Source: Terriglobia bacterium (GTDB lineage: Bacteria; Acidobacteriota; Terriglobia; Terriglobales; Acidobacteriaceae). Taken from it: a stretch of DNA of 64,000 nt. Under the pieces are notes generated by a model that was not told where the DNA came from, did not search any database, and saw only the letters and a list, made by a program, of their open reading frames with translations. Within the stretch, counting starts at the first letter, position 1. Each line of letters begins with the position of its first letter. Shown in pieces: positions 1 to 8,085 of this stretch. Where the stretch lies: positions 558,001-622,000 of the forward strand of contig JAIQGE010000001.1 of the NCBI GenBank assembly GCA_020072815.1. Reading direction: 5' to 3'. The position numbers were made by a program, and so were the translations under genes.

Positions 1-856
1 CGAAGCGGGCTTCGAGCTCTTTGGCGTCAGCGGCGCGGGCGATGCGAATGTCCACTTCGGCACAGGCTTCCGCAGCCACCACGTTGGTCCGCGTGCCGCC
101 CTGGACCACGCCGGGGTTTACCGTAATGCCACGGGCCAGATCAGTAAACTTGGCCACCTCCAGGACCTGGCGCGCCAGCTCCACCACGGCGCTGTGGCCT
201 TTTTCAAAATCCACGCCGGCGTGGGAGGCGCGTCCGCGAACGCGAATGGTGAAGTCGCCCACACCTTTGCGCGCGGTCTTCAAGCAGCCTTGCACGCCTT
301 GCGACGGCTCCAGGACCAGCGCGGCCTCGCAATTCTTGGCCGTGGCTTCCACCAGAGGACGGCCGGTCGCGCTGCCGACTTCTTCGTCGCTATCCAGCAG
401 CACGGTCACCGGGCGATGGGCGGCGCCGCTGGTGCGCAACGCGCGCAGCGCAAACAGCATCATGGTGATGCCGGCTTTCATGTCATAGACGCCGGGGCCG
501 AAAGCGCGTCCGCCTTCGATGCGGAACGGCATCTTCCTGAGCGTGCCCAGGGGCCACACGGTATCAAAGTGGCCGAGCAGCAGCACCGGTTTGTCGGCCG
601 TACCAGGAATCGCTGTGCCGGGGAACTCAGCTTTCAGGTTGTCTCCGGCGTCCTTTTGCCGATCAAAGGTGACCTTGCCGCCCAGACGCTCAAACTCCTG
701 GGCCAGGTATTCGCCCAACTGGTCGAGCGCCGGCTTGTTGTCACTGGGCGACTCCATCTCCACCAGGCGTCTGAGCGTTTCCAGCATGTCTGGCAAGTGC
801 TGCTGGCAGAATTGGTGGTAGGCGACCACGGATTGTCCGGCGCTCGGGTTGGGCAT
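1..856 (-). CDS. M20-family metallopeptidase (carboxypeptidase G2/ArgE-like), C-terminus cut by window edge
   Basis: Reading the minus strand from an ATG at 856 gives an open frame to the window edge, beginning MPNPSAGQSVVAYHQFCQQH. It carries the landmarks of M20 peptidases: LLLGHFDTVWP (first metal ligand His and catalytic Asp), GPGVYDMKAG (bridging Asp), SDEEVGS (catalytic Glu pair) and the start of the dimerisation domain (GRASHAGVDFEKGHSA). Family members are dizinc exopeptidases or deacylases that release glutamate or acyl groups from peptides and amino acids. The DTVWP variant is most like carboxypeptidase G2. About 285 residues are visible; the final metal-ligand region lies beyond position 1. 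It is divergent from fabZ. Confidence 0.85.
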   Translation of the reverse strand, partial: MPNPSAGQSVVAYHQFCQQHLPDMLETLRRLVEMESPSDNKPALDQLGEYLAQEFERLGGKVTFDRQKDAGDNLKAEFPGTAIPGTADKPVLLLGHFDTVWPLGTLRKMPFRIEGGRAFGPGVYDMKAGITMMLFALRALRTSGAAHRPVTVLLDSDEEVGSATGRPLVEATAKNCEAALVLEPSQGVQGCLKTARKGVGDFTIRVRGRASHAGVDFEKGHSAVVELARQVLEVAKFTDLARGITVNPGVVQGGTRTNVVAAEACAEVDIRIARAADAKELEARF

Positions 857-950
857 GTGGCGAAGGAATGATAAATCGTAGGGGATGAGGAAGGCGAGAT
901 TCGCTGAACGGCCGATCAGGCGGTTGGTAGGCTTTGCGCAGTAAATCCTC

Positions 951-956
951 TATAAT
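951..956 (+). promoter_or_regulatory. -10 box (TATAAT) of the fabZ-lpxA operon
   Basis: A perfect TATAAT lies 10 bases upstream of the fabZ ATG at 967. Transcription would start near 963, leaving almost no leader, and no Shine-Dalgarno sequence is visible. No good -35 is present at 17 bases; TTGGTA at 924-929 is 21 bases away. The assignment therefore rests on the -10 alone. Confidence 0.45.
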
Positions 957-966
957 TCGCGACTGA

Positions 967-1515
967 ATGAGTGAGACAGCCACTTCGCAAAAAGCTGACG
1001 CGCCCGCGGCCGACGGCCAGGCCGGGCTGCTGGACATCACGCAGATCCAGGCCATTCTGCCGCACCGCTACCCTTTTCTTCTGATTGACCGCGTGCTGGA
1101 GATTGAACGCAAGAAGAAAATCGTGGCCATCAAGAACGTCACCATCAATGAGCCGTTCTTCCAGGGACATTTTCCCGGCGTCCCCGTCATGCCCGGCGTG
1201 CTGCTGGTGGAGGCCATGGCCCAGACCGGGGGCGTGCTGCTGCTCACCGAAGTAGCGGACCGCGGCGACAAGCTGATTATGTTCACCGGCATTGAGCGGG
1301 CGCGCTTCCGCCGGCCGGTGGTGCCCGGCGACCAGGTGCGGTTTGAAGTAGAACTGCTGGCCTGGAAGGAGACGCACGGCGCCATCATCGTGCGCATGGC
1401 GGGCAAAGCGCTGGTGGAAGGCAAGCTGGCGTGTGAAGGCACGGTGAGCGCGCAACTGGTCAGCCGCGAACGCGGACGCCAGGATTCCGGTTCGGCGTCC
1501 AACCCAAACGCATGA
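967..1515 (+). CDS. fabZ: 3-hydroxyacyl-ACP dehydratase FabZ
   Basis: FabZ dehydrates (3R)-hydroxyacyl-ACP to trans-2-enoyl-ACP in fatty-acid elongation, and balances the 3-hydroxymyristoyl pool between phospholipid and lipid A. The 182-residue protein has a single hot-dog domain. [10 protein letters not shown] lies near residue 33. The signature [20 protein letters not shown] includes catalytic His68 and Glu82. The first 20 residues are an Ala-rich extension beyond the usual start, and the C-terminal tail is also non-conserved. Its stop overlaps the lpxA start by 4 bases (ATGA), so the two are translationally coupled. The TATAAT close to the ATG suggests a nearly leaderless message. Confidence 0.97.
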   Translation: MSETATSQKADAPAADGQAGLLDITQIQAILPHRYPFLLIDRVLEIERKKKIVAIKNVTINEPFFQGHFPGVPVMPGVLLVEAMAQTGGVLLLTEVADRGDKLIMFTGIERARFRRPVVPGDQVRFEVELLAWKETHGAIIVRMAGKALVEGKLACEGTVSAQLVSRERGRQDSGSASNPNA

Positions 1516-2285
1516 TCCATCCCACGGCAGTCATTGATCCCAGCGCCAAGGTCCCGGCGTCCTGCATGGTTGGGCCGCATTGTACGATTGGCGCGCACGT
1601 TGAACTGGGCGAGAGCTGCGAGCTCATCTCCCACGTGACGATTCACGGCCCGGCGAAGATTGGCGCGCGCAACCGCTTCTTCCCCTTCTGCGCGATTGGC
1701 GGCGAGCCCCAGGACCTGACCTACAAAGGCGAGCCGACCCGCCTGGAAATCGGCGACGACAACCTGTTTCGCGAGTTCGTCACCGTAAACCGCGGCACGG
1801 TGAAAGGCGGCGGGCTGACGCGCGTGGGCAGCCACACGCTGATCATGGCGTACGCCCACATCGCCCACGATTGCGTGGTGGGCGACCACGTGATCATGGC
1901 CAACGCCGCCACACTCGCCGGACACGTCACGATTCAAGAGTGGGCGTCAGTAGGAGCGTTTTCCGCGGTCCACCAGTTTGACGTGGTGGGCGCGCACGCC
2001 TACATCGGCGGCGGGACGATTGTCACGCGCGACGTTCTGCCTTTTTCCAAGACCGTGGCGCCACGCGACGCCAAAGCCTACGGAGTGAACTCCATCGGCC
2101 TGGAACGCCGCGGCTTCAGCAAAGAGCGCATACAGAAAATCCAGAAGGCGTTCCGAATCCTGCTCAATTCCAAACTCAACACCACCCAGGCGCTGGAAGA
2201 ACTAAAGGCCTCAGGCGACCAGGGTGAAGACGTGGCCATGCTGATTGCGTTCATTGAGAAGTCTGAGCGCGGCGTGATCAAATGA
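1512..2285 (+). CDS. lpxA: UDP-N-acetylglucosamine O-acyltransferase LpxA
   Basis: LpxA transfers 3-hydroxyacyl from ACP to the 3-OH of UDP-GlcNAc, the first step of lipid A synthesis in the cytosol. The 257-residue length is normal. The N-terminal two thirds are hexapeptide repeats of a left-handed beta-helix ([18 protein letters not shown] onward). The catalytic His region reads [20 protein letters not shown], and the family segment [14 protein letters not shown] follows. The C-terminal part (from about residue 190, [20 protein letters not shown]) is the helical domain. It overlaps fabZ by 4 bases, the standard gram-negative pairing. Confidence 0.97.
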   Translation: MIHPTAVIDPSAKVPASCMVGPHCTIGAHVELGESCELISHVTIHGPAKIGARNRFFPFCAIGGEPQDLTYKGEPTRLEIGDDNLFREFVTVNRGTVKGGGLTRVGSHTLIMAYAHIAHDCVVGDHVIMANAATLAGHVTIQEWASVGAFSAVHQFDVVGAHAYIGGGTIVTRDVLPFSKTVAPRDAKAYGVNSIGLERRGFSKERIQKIQKAFRILLNSKLNTTQALEELKASGDQGEDVAMLIAFIEKSERGVIK

Positions 2286-2293
2286 CCGCGGCA

Positions 2294-2319
2294 AAACCTT
2301 ACCGCTGATGAACGCTGAT
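2294..2319 (-). repeat. Dispersed intergenic repeat, copy 1
   Basis: These 26 bases just after lpxA match, in reverse complement, positions 19147-19172 with two mismatches. Each copy contains two spaced ATCAGCG words followed (in the 19147 orientation) by GTAAGGTTT. Both copies lie outside genes. Confidence 0.6.
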
Positions 2320-2377
2320 ACACGCAGATCAAACGCAAAATCTCGCACGCTGATGCCTTTCGGACACTTGATACACT

Positions 2378-3247
2378 GTGACCGTGCCCTCTGACAAAAA
2401 ACTAGGACTCATCGCCGGCAACGGCAGCTTTCCCCTGTTGCTGCTCGACGCTGCGCGGGCGCAAGGCGCAGAGGTTATCGTGGCGGCGATCAAGGAAGAA
2501 ACATCGCCCCTGATTGAGCAACGCGGCGCTGCGGCGGTGCACTGGATGTCCCTGGGTGAACTGGGCAAGCTGATTGACACTTTCAAGCGCGAAGGCGTGA
2601 CCACCGCCGTGATGGCCGGGCAGGTCAAGCACAAGCAGATTTTTTCCAGCATCCGGCCCGATTGGCGGCTGGCCAAGGTGTTGTTCTCCCTGGGCACGCG
2701 CAACACCGATTCGTTGATTGGCGCGGTGGCCAAGGTCCTGGAAGAGGAAGGCATCCATCTGATCAGTTCCACTTCTTATCTGGAGCCCTTGCTGGCCAAG
2801 CCGGGCGTGCTCACCAGGCGCGCGCCGAGTGAGGCCGAGCAGAAGAATGTCGCTTACGGACGCCAGGTAGCGCGGCATCTTGCGCAATTCGATATCGGCC
2901 AGACGGTGGTCATTGCGGAAGCGGCGTGCGTTGCGGTGGAAGCCATGGAAGGAACCGATGCGACCATTGCGCGCGCGGGCGAGATCATGAAGAGCCTGGG
3001 GAATGACGCTCACGCGGCCGATGCCGGTCCGGCGGCACTAAGCCGCGCTCTCACCGTGGTAAAGGTTGCCAAGCCGAACCAGGACATGCGCTTTGACGTG
3101 CCGGTGGTTGGCGTGAAGACCATTGCGACCATGCAGCAGGCCGGCGCGACCTGCCTGGCCGTGGACGCCGGAAAATGTTTGTTTCTCGACGGCGACAAAA
3201 TCACCACCACCGCCGACCAGGCGGGGATCGCGATTACTGCGGAATAG
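2378..3247 (+). CDS. lpxI: UDP-2,3-diacylglucosamine pyrophosphatase LpxI
   Basis: LpxI (DUF1009) hydrolyses UDP-2,3-diacylglucosamine to lipid X and UMP, replacing LpxH in many bacteria. The 289-residue protein shows the family layout: an N-terminal KLGLIAGNGSFPLLLLDAAR (residues 8-27), MAGQVKHKQIF in the middle, and a C-terminal catalytic domain with EAMEGTDATIARAG and KPNQDMRFDVPVVGVKTI. The start is a GTG at 2378; a second GTG at 2384 is equally possible. It follows lpxA after 92 bases, so a lipid A cluster is likely. Its last 14 bases overlap the convergent dehydratase gene. Confidence 0.93.
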   Translation: MTVPSDKKLGLIAGNGSFPLLLLDAARAQGAEVIVAAIKEETSPLIEQRGAAAVHWMSLGELGKLIDTFKREGVTTAVMAGQVKHKQIFSSIRPDWRLAKVLFSLGTRNTDSLIGAVAKVLEEEGIHLISSTSYLEPLLAKPGVLTRRAPSEAEQKNVAYGRQVARHLAQFDIGQTVVIAEAACVAVEAMEGTDATIARAGEIMKSLGNDAHAADAGPAALSRALTVVKVAKPNQDMRFDVPVVGVKTIATMQQAGATCLAVDAGKCLFLDGDKITTTADQAGIAITAE

Positions 3248-6200
3248 GCGCAGCGCCGGCTCGCCGGGCGAGCATGGAAGCGTACGTCCGGCTGAGCAGA
3301 TCACACACCACAGCTTCCTGCTCATGGTGCCGCGAACGGAACATGCGGTTCAAATGCATGTGCGCGAAGTTGGCGGCCAAATCTGGAATCGGTTGACCAA
3401 GTTCCTTGGCTTTTTGCAGATTTTCCAGTTGCTCGCGGATGGTTTGCAACCGGGCGGAGTAGCGCTCCAGCGCTGCGACGGCTTTCTCCGGAATGATTGC
3501 TGCCTTGTCGGCTTCGGCAGCCTGGCCCACCGTCTTTCCTGTCTCGAATTCCGCGATCAAGGCGGACAAAGTTTGCCGCTGGGTGCGAAAGGTTTGTGCC
3601 ATTTGCTGCTTGTAATCCTGATCAATCACAAATTGCTGTTCGCGGGCCCGCGCCATGTTTCGGGCCAAAGATTCCTTTTCCTCGAGAGCCAGGCCGAGCG
3701 TGGAGAGCAAGCGGTCCACGCCGCAACAGGCCAGTTGCCAGCGCAAGTCAGCGTCGCCAAGATCGGAGATGAGCTGGAGCAAGTCAAGGCACAGTTCGCT
3801 GTCCACTTCAAAGAGATGCTCGGCAATCCCGACGCCGGCTGGGCCGCCATAGCGCTCAGCCTCAGGCTCGTAAGCGTCAAATTGCAGCCGCCACAAAGTC
3901 CCCTGGCGCTGGTGGTCTTCCGCCAACTGTCGGAGCCGCGGCAGCACATGAAGGTTGAGCAGCGCGGGGTTGCCGTGAAAGCGGAGCCGCAAGTGCCAGT
4001 TAGGATCGCCATAGCGGAGGAAGAACCAGCGATCAGCCAGACCCGCGGACATCACTTCCGCCACCAGCGGCTGGACCAGCTCGAGCAGGAGCCGGTCCGC
4101 GTGCGATGGGCTGCAGTAGAGCTTGGCGAACAGCCAGTCTGATCCCATCTCCAATGGTGAACCAGGCGACGCCGCTCTGGCTGGGAGCGCGGCGGAAGCG
4201 GGCTGGCTGTCCTGTGCCGGCGACGCTTCCAGCGGCTTGCCGACAGCAGGCGCCTCGGTTGCCGGTGCAGGGACTGCCGGCCGCGTGCGCACCATCGGCA
4301 GAATAATTTCATGGACAAAGCTGCCTTCCGGCCCGCGGACCGACAATGCGTCCGGCGGTGGGAACATTTCCACCAGCACCGTCTCCGTCTGCTTTCTGAT
4401 GTGTTCAAGGAACGTTTCCACGGCCAGCGGGTTTTCAAAATCAATAAGGAGTTGGTTGTCGAACTCGGCGATATAGGCAAAGCGTGGGACCAGGTTTGCT
4501 TGGCGCCATTGCGGAACAGAAGTGCGACCCTGAGCGAGATCGAGCGCCGTTTCCTGGTTGATGCGCCAGCAAGCCAGCGAAAAAACGATGTTGCCCAGCG
4601 TGACGCGCGGCAAGAACGCGGCTTTTCCCGCGGCTCCCCAGTCCCAAAACAAGTCAGAGAGAGTTCCCTGACTCTGCAACAGGCAAAGAAATTTGTAGAG
4701 CTTCAAGCTGCGGGGACTGCCAAAGTTGTGCGCCGAGGTCAGCCGGGGCAACACCTCAGCGCCCAGGCGTCGCGAGCGAAGAACGATGCGGCCATCGCGC
4801 AGCGATACCGTCAAATCAGAGAGCGCGATCTGCCTCTCCGCCGGCACTCCGGGCGTAGCCAGCAGAGGAATTTCGTACTGCCGCAGTACGGGCCGGCAAA
4901 GCACGTTGCCCACGCGGCCCTCGGGGAGATGGACAATCTCAGCGAATACAACGCCGCTCGCATGGATGGCTTCTTCAGCGTTGATGTGCGCTTGCACAAA
5001 CTCCGCGAGTCGCTCGTCGGCATGGCGGAAACGGGCCAGGAGGTTGACGCCCGAAGGACCAAAGATGGTATGCGCGTAAAAGCTTGGCTGGCCACCGGGC
5101 GAGCGAAGCGAAGCGCCCATGACGGAGAAGGCGTCCGGCAGAGGGAGCGGATTGGCGGCTTTCAATTGGTCCAGTATCTCGGGGTCCAGATCGAGGACAA
5201 TTTCGTTCTTCGCGCGTAGCTCTTCCAGGCGGCGCTCCAGAACGAGCCGGCGCGGTTGGGCTTCGTCGGGCGGCGCTTCTTCGACCGGACGAAAATCAAT
5301 GCCGTCGAGCAGCGGCTCGGCGGTAGGGTTGTCTTCATTCTCAAAACCAATGCCGACTTCGTCATCGAGCGCCTCCAGGAGTGAAATCTCCTGGTCGCGA
5401 TAGCGATCTTGAAATTCCTCCTTGAATTGCTGGAAGGCTGAAGGGCTGGCAACGTCGAAGATGGAATGGAGCGTTTGAATCGCGGCCAGAACGTCGTTCA
5501 CCACCTGCCTGTCCAACGAAGCCGCTGCGGCCGGCTTGATGACATCCACCTGGACCAGCCGTCCCGGCCGGAATTCACCGCCCAGGCTGGAGACGGCGTT
5601 CACGATCCGGTCATAGGCGGCAGGGTCGGCGCCCAGGCCGCTGCGGTCCAGGGCACGCAGATCTTCGGCAAGCGCGCGCAGTTGGGCGGCGAGGCTTGGG
5701 GCTTGCGCCTGCTCGATCTGCTCAATCATGTGCAGAATGGCTTCGGCGCCGGTGACCGGAGGCACCAGGTCGGCGACCAGGAGTTGTGATTCAATGAGCC
5801 GGCCAACGAATTCGTCTGCTTCCTCGGGCTTGATCTCAGGGTCCCTTGCTGCCAGAGCGAAGCCCAGTTCGCCCGCCGTAGCGCCGGAAGCGGCCCGCGA
5901 CAACGTTGCATCCAGAGCGGGTGTGGGATCGGTGGCAACCAGTTGAAAGACGTGGTCGCCCTGCTGCCAGTCGCCCCGCACATGGTGGTACTTGCCGGCA
6001 GCCAGATGCAGCGTGGTGTTGCAACGAAACCGGAGATTGCCGCGCAACGCCGGATCAGCCATCAGGTGGTCAGCCAGACCGCAGAGGTATTCCATGTCCA
6101 GGCGAGTGCTGCGGCGGTATTGGCTGCTGGGGCCAAGCTCCAGGCGGGTTACGTCCGTGATCTCGCCGGTGCTGCAGCCGGCGAAGGCGCCGAAGGGAGT

Positions 6201-6518
6201 TGCCCGCGCCGTCATGCGAGCCAGGTAACGATACAAGGCCTGCTCTATCTTCCTGCCCTTTGCGCCTCCCGGATCATCCCGCCAGGTGGTAAGCGATTGC
6301 GAAAATTCCGGGGAGGCGATCCACAGGGCTTCGCGCACCTCCGGACGTTCGACCCAGCGGCGGAGATGGGTGCGGGCCGCTGCACGGTCATCGACCGCCG
6401 CGGACTGGCCGGGCGGAGAATCCGCCGCCAGCGAAGAGAGCTTCAGATATTCCTCAATAGGAAGCAGCGGCGTGCGCAGGACAAAAAATCCTGAGCTGGC
6501 GTATTCATCGCTTAGCAA
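3234..6518 (-). CDS. LanB-type lantibiotic dehydratase (full-length, glutamylation plus elimination domains)
   Basis: Class I LanB enzymes dehydrate Ser/Thr in a precursor peptide by tRNA-dependent glutamylation and elimination. The 1094-residue protein has both parts. The N-terminal domain (about 1-745) contains VREALWIASPEF (61-72) and RMTARATPFGAFAG (101-114). A Pro/Ala-rich linker (about 745-790) joins it to a SpaB_C/thiopeptide-type elimination domain (about 793-1094) with RYGDPNWHLRLRFHG (835-849) and AYEPEAERYGG (882-892). The start is a TTG at 6518 preceded by AGAGAAGAA; no better ATG is in frame. It lies 49 bases downstream of a Thr-rich heptad-repeat gene on the same strand, its likely substrate. 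No LanC cyclase, transporter or leader protease is adjacent. Confidence 0.88.
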   Translation of the reverse strand: MLSDEYASSGFFVLRTPLLPIEEYLKLSSLAADSPPGQSAAVDDRAAARTHLRRWVERPEVREALWIASPEFSQSLTTWRDDPGGAKGRKIEQALYRYLARMTARATPFGAFAGCSTGEITDVTRLELGPSSQYRRSTRLDMEYLCGLADHLMADPALRGNLRFRCNTTLHLAAGKYHHVRGDWQQGDHVFQLVATDPTPALDATLSRAASGATAGELGFALAARDPEIKPEEADEFVGRLIESQLLVADLVPPVTGAEAILHMIEQIEQAQAPSLAAQLRALAEDLRALDRSGLGADPAAYDRIVNAVSSLGGEFRPGRLVQVDVIKPAAAASLDRQVVNDVLAAIQTLHSIFDVASPSAFQQFKEEFQDRYRDQEISLLEALDDEVGIGFENEDNPTAEPLLDGIDFRPVEEAPPDEAQPRRLVLERRLEELRAKNEIVLDLDPEILDQLKAANPLPLPDAFSVMGASLRSPGGQPSFYAHTIFGPSGVNLLARFRHADERLAEFVQAHINAEEAIHASGVVFAEIVHLPEGRVGNVLCRPVLRQYEIPLLATPGVPAERQIALSDLTVSLRDGRIVLRSRRLGAEVLPRLTSAHNFGSPRSLKLYKFLCLLQSQGTLSDLFWDWGAAGKAAFLPRVTLGNIVFSLACWRINQETALDLAQGRTSVPQWRQANLVPRFAYIAEFDNQLLIDFENPLAVETFLEHIRKQTETVLVEMFPPPDALSVRGPEGSFVHEIILPMVRTRPAVPAPATEAPAVGKPLEASPAQDSQPASAALPARAASPGSPLEMGSDWLFAKLYCSPSHADRLLLELVQPLVAEVMSAGLADRWFFLRYGDPNWHLRLRFHGNPALLNLHVLPRLRQLAEDHQRQGTLWRLQFDAYEPEAERYGGPAGVGIAEHLFEVDSELCLDLLQLISDLGDADLRWQLACCGVDRLLSTLGLALEEKESLARNMARAREQQFVIDQDYKQQMAQTFRTQRQTLSALIAEFETGKTVGQAAEADKAAIIPEKAVAALERYSARLQTIREQLENLQKAKELGQPIPDLAANFAHMHLNRMFRSRHHEQEAVVCDLLSRTYASMLARRAGAAPIPQ

Positions 6519-6567
6519 CGAATTCTTCTCTTCCGCGAGGTCTGCTTGCTTGCCCCGGCCAACAAGC

Positions 6568-7158
6568 TTATTTGGGGACGGCGGCGCCTTTAGTCACCTG
6601 CTGATTGCCCTTGGTTATCTGCTGATTCCCCTTGGTGATCTGCTGATTCCCCTTGGTTATCTGCTGATTTCCTTTGGTAATCTGCTGGTTTCCTTTGGTC
6701 AGCTGCTGATTGCCTTTGGTCAGCTGCTGATTGGAACGAGCTTGGCCGGGCGGCGGCGGCGTGAGCTGCTTGTTGGCGTTGTTTCCCTTGGTAATCTGCT
6801 GGTTGCCTTTGGTGATCTGCTGATTGCCCTTGGTTATCTGCTGGTTGCCCTTAGTCAGTTGCTTGTTCTGAGTTTGGCAGCCTTCCGAGTATCGGCAGGT
6901 ACCGGTGTTTTGACCAACGGCTTTTTGCGGCTGGCCGCTTTTCGCGGCGACGCCGCTCTGGTTCTGCTGACGCAGGGTCTGCTGTTTGACCTGAAGCTTG
7001 CCGTTGTTGGCGGCAGGCGCTTGACCAGCGGTCTTGGCGGTGTTGGGCTTGCTCGTCGCCGCCGGGGGCTTGCTGCCCTTCAGCACCTGCGACTCCATCC
7101 GCATGCCGCCTCCGGCCAATCCCAGCATGGACAGCAACGCGACCCAATGTTTGCGCAT
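6568..7158 (-). CDS. Heptapeptide-repeat protein (NQQITKG)n, candidate RiPP precursor of the adjacent dehydratase
   Basis: No known family was recognised. The 196-residue product has a short basic and hydrophobic N-terminus (MRKHWVALLSMLGLAGGGM) that resembles a signal peptide. A Lys/Gln/Ala-rich region follows, then two cysteines (Cys88, Cys94), then eleven NQQ(I/L/V)TKG units: four at residues 98-125 and seven at 143-191. The spacer between the blocks contains TPPPPG. Every unit offers one Thr, flanked by an aliphatic residue and Lys-Gly. The start ATG has a strong AAGGAG. The LanB gene begins 49 bases downstream, which makes a substrate role plausible. The signal-like N-terminus argues for an exported repeat protein instead; both could hold. 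Confidence 0.72.
   Translation of the reverse strand: MRKHWVALLSMLGLAGGGMRMESQVLKGSKPPAATSKPNTAKTAGQAPAANNGKLQVKQQTLRQQNQSGVAAKSGQPQKAVGQNTGTCRYSEGCQTQNKQLTKGNQQITKGNQQITKGNQQITKGNNANKQLTPPPPGQARSNQQLTKGNQQLTKGNQQITKGNQQITKGNQQITKGNQQITKGNQQVTKGAAVPK
6586..6732 (-). repeat. 21-bp coding tandem repeat, block 2 (7 units)
   Basis: Seven 21-base units encode NQQLTKG twice, NQQITKG four times and NQQVTKG once. Units differ at third-codon positions while the peptide stays constant, which suggests selection on the protein. Confidence 0.9.
6784..6867 (-). repeat. 21-bp coding tandem repeat, block 1 (4 units)
   Basis: Four 21-base units encode NKQLTKG once and NQQITKG three times. They are separated from block 2 by 51 bases encoding an Asn-, Pro- and Gln-rich spacer. 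Confidence 0.9.
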
Positions 7159-7364
7159 GATTCTTCTCCTTGGATTTTCCCGCTTCGCCCCTTCGAACGC
7201 GGAACAGGGTTACTCTACCATCTTGCGGCGCGAAATACGGCAACTTTTCTAGCAAGCTTCAACCCGGCCCGGCGGCGAGAGTTGCTGTGGTCAGCCCTGT
7301 GCTGGCCGAAATTCGGAAGCTGTGGGTAGTTCCAGAAGGTCTCCGTGGCAGCTAGAATGGACGC

Positions 7365-7901
7365 ATGGCCATCCCGTTTAGCGACTACGCGGCGCTCGTG
7401 CAGGAACGTCTGGAGAAAGTCTACGGAATCCCGGTGATCACCCGGGACATTCCCGACCCGCTCACCGGCGACCTGGACGGCGCGGAGATTGACATTGACT
7501 ATCTCACCACACCGGAGCAGCGTCTGTTCCTGCTGGGCCACCTTTTCGGCCACACCGTGCAGTGGGACACCGACCCCGGCTCGTTTGAGCTAGGCAAGCA
7601 GGTGCAGCCTCCGGTGGACGAAAAACTGTTTCCCGCGATCCTGGCCTACGAAGGCGAAGCCGGCCGCTACGGGCTGACCTTGCTGCGCGAATCCGGCGTT
7701 ACCAGCGCGGACGTGCACCAGTGGTTCTCCAACTATACGGCCAGCGACCAGGCCTACCTGCTGGACTTCTACCGCAGCGGCGCCAAGCACCACGACTTCA
7801 AGAGCTTCTGGCGGGACAACGCGCCGCTGGTGGAGCCCAAGCCCATTCCGCCCTTCAAGCCGAAGAAAAGAGTGTTCCGGATGGACGGCGTGGTGATCTG
7901 A
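7365..7901 (+). CDS. M78 (ImmA/IrrE)-like protein with altered catalytic motif
   Basis: The 178-residue soluble protein resembles ImmA/IrrE zinc peptidases. The helix LFLLGHLFGHTVQW holds His59 and His63 in the place of HExxH, but the catalytic Glu is Leu60. AYEGEAGRYGLTLL (residues 94-107) matches the downstream helix carrying the third metal ligand Glu. The layout fits a member that may still bind metal but cannot use the usual catalytic Glu. Active relatives cleave repressors in SOS or radiation responses. It is divergent from the heptad-repeat/LanB genes, so shared control is possible. The ATG at 7365 is the only sensible start. The family assignment is by eye. Confidence 0.55.
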   Translation: MAIPFSDYAALVQERLEKVYGIPVITRDIPDPLTGDLDGAEIDIDYLTTPEQRLFLLGHLFGHTVQWDTDPGSFELGKQVQPPVDEKLFPAILAYEGEAGRYGLTLLRESGVTSADVHQWFSNYTASDQAYLLDFYRSGAKHHDFKSFWRDNAPLVEPKPIPPFKPKKRVFRMDGVVI

Positions 7902-8085
7902 AGGCCACTTCAAAACGCGTTCCGCTCTGTGTCGCCCCTCCGGGGCTCGACTTCGTCTCGACGCCAACCCACCCTTCCGGCTTCGCTTGCGCTCGCCTCA
8001 GGACGCCACCCCAGCGCACGAAGCGTGCGCCGGGGACCCCGGGTGGGCTAGGCTGTTTCGCGCCTTCGGCGCTTGACCCTCGTCT
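7902..8085. other. GC-rich intergenic segment with several short hairpins
   Basis: This gap between two convergent genes contains small perfect hairpins, for example GCGCCTTCGGCGC, CGCACGAAGCGTGCG and CCGGGGACCCCGG. No T-run terminator or convincing frame is present. It looks like a member of a structured repeat family, but only one copy lies in this window. Confidence 0.4.

Noticed and set aside
1068-1937. Minus-strand frame across fabZ and lpxA
   Set aside because: Both plus-strand genes are unmistakable, and the antisense product has no family features.
3234-3247. Frameshift at the lpxI/LanB junction
   Set aside because: Both genes end normally; they are convergent and overlap by 14 bases.
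6286-7329. Plus-strand open frame rich in Leu-Leu-Ile-Gly repeats, antisense to the heptad-repeat gene
   Set aside because: It is the complement of the 21-bp coding repeat. The minus frame has the strong ribosome site and the constant peptide with third-position variation.
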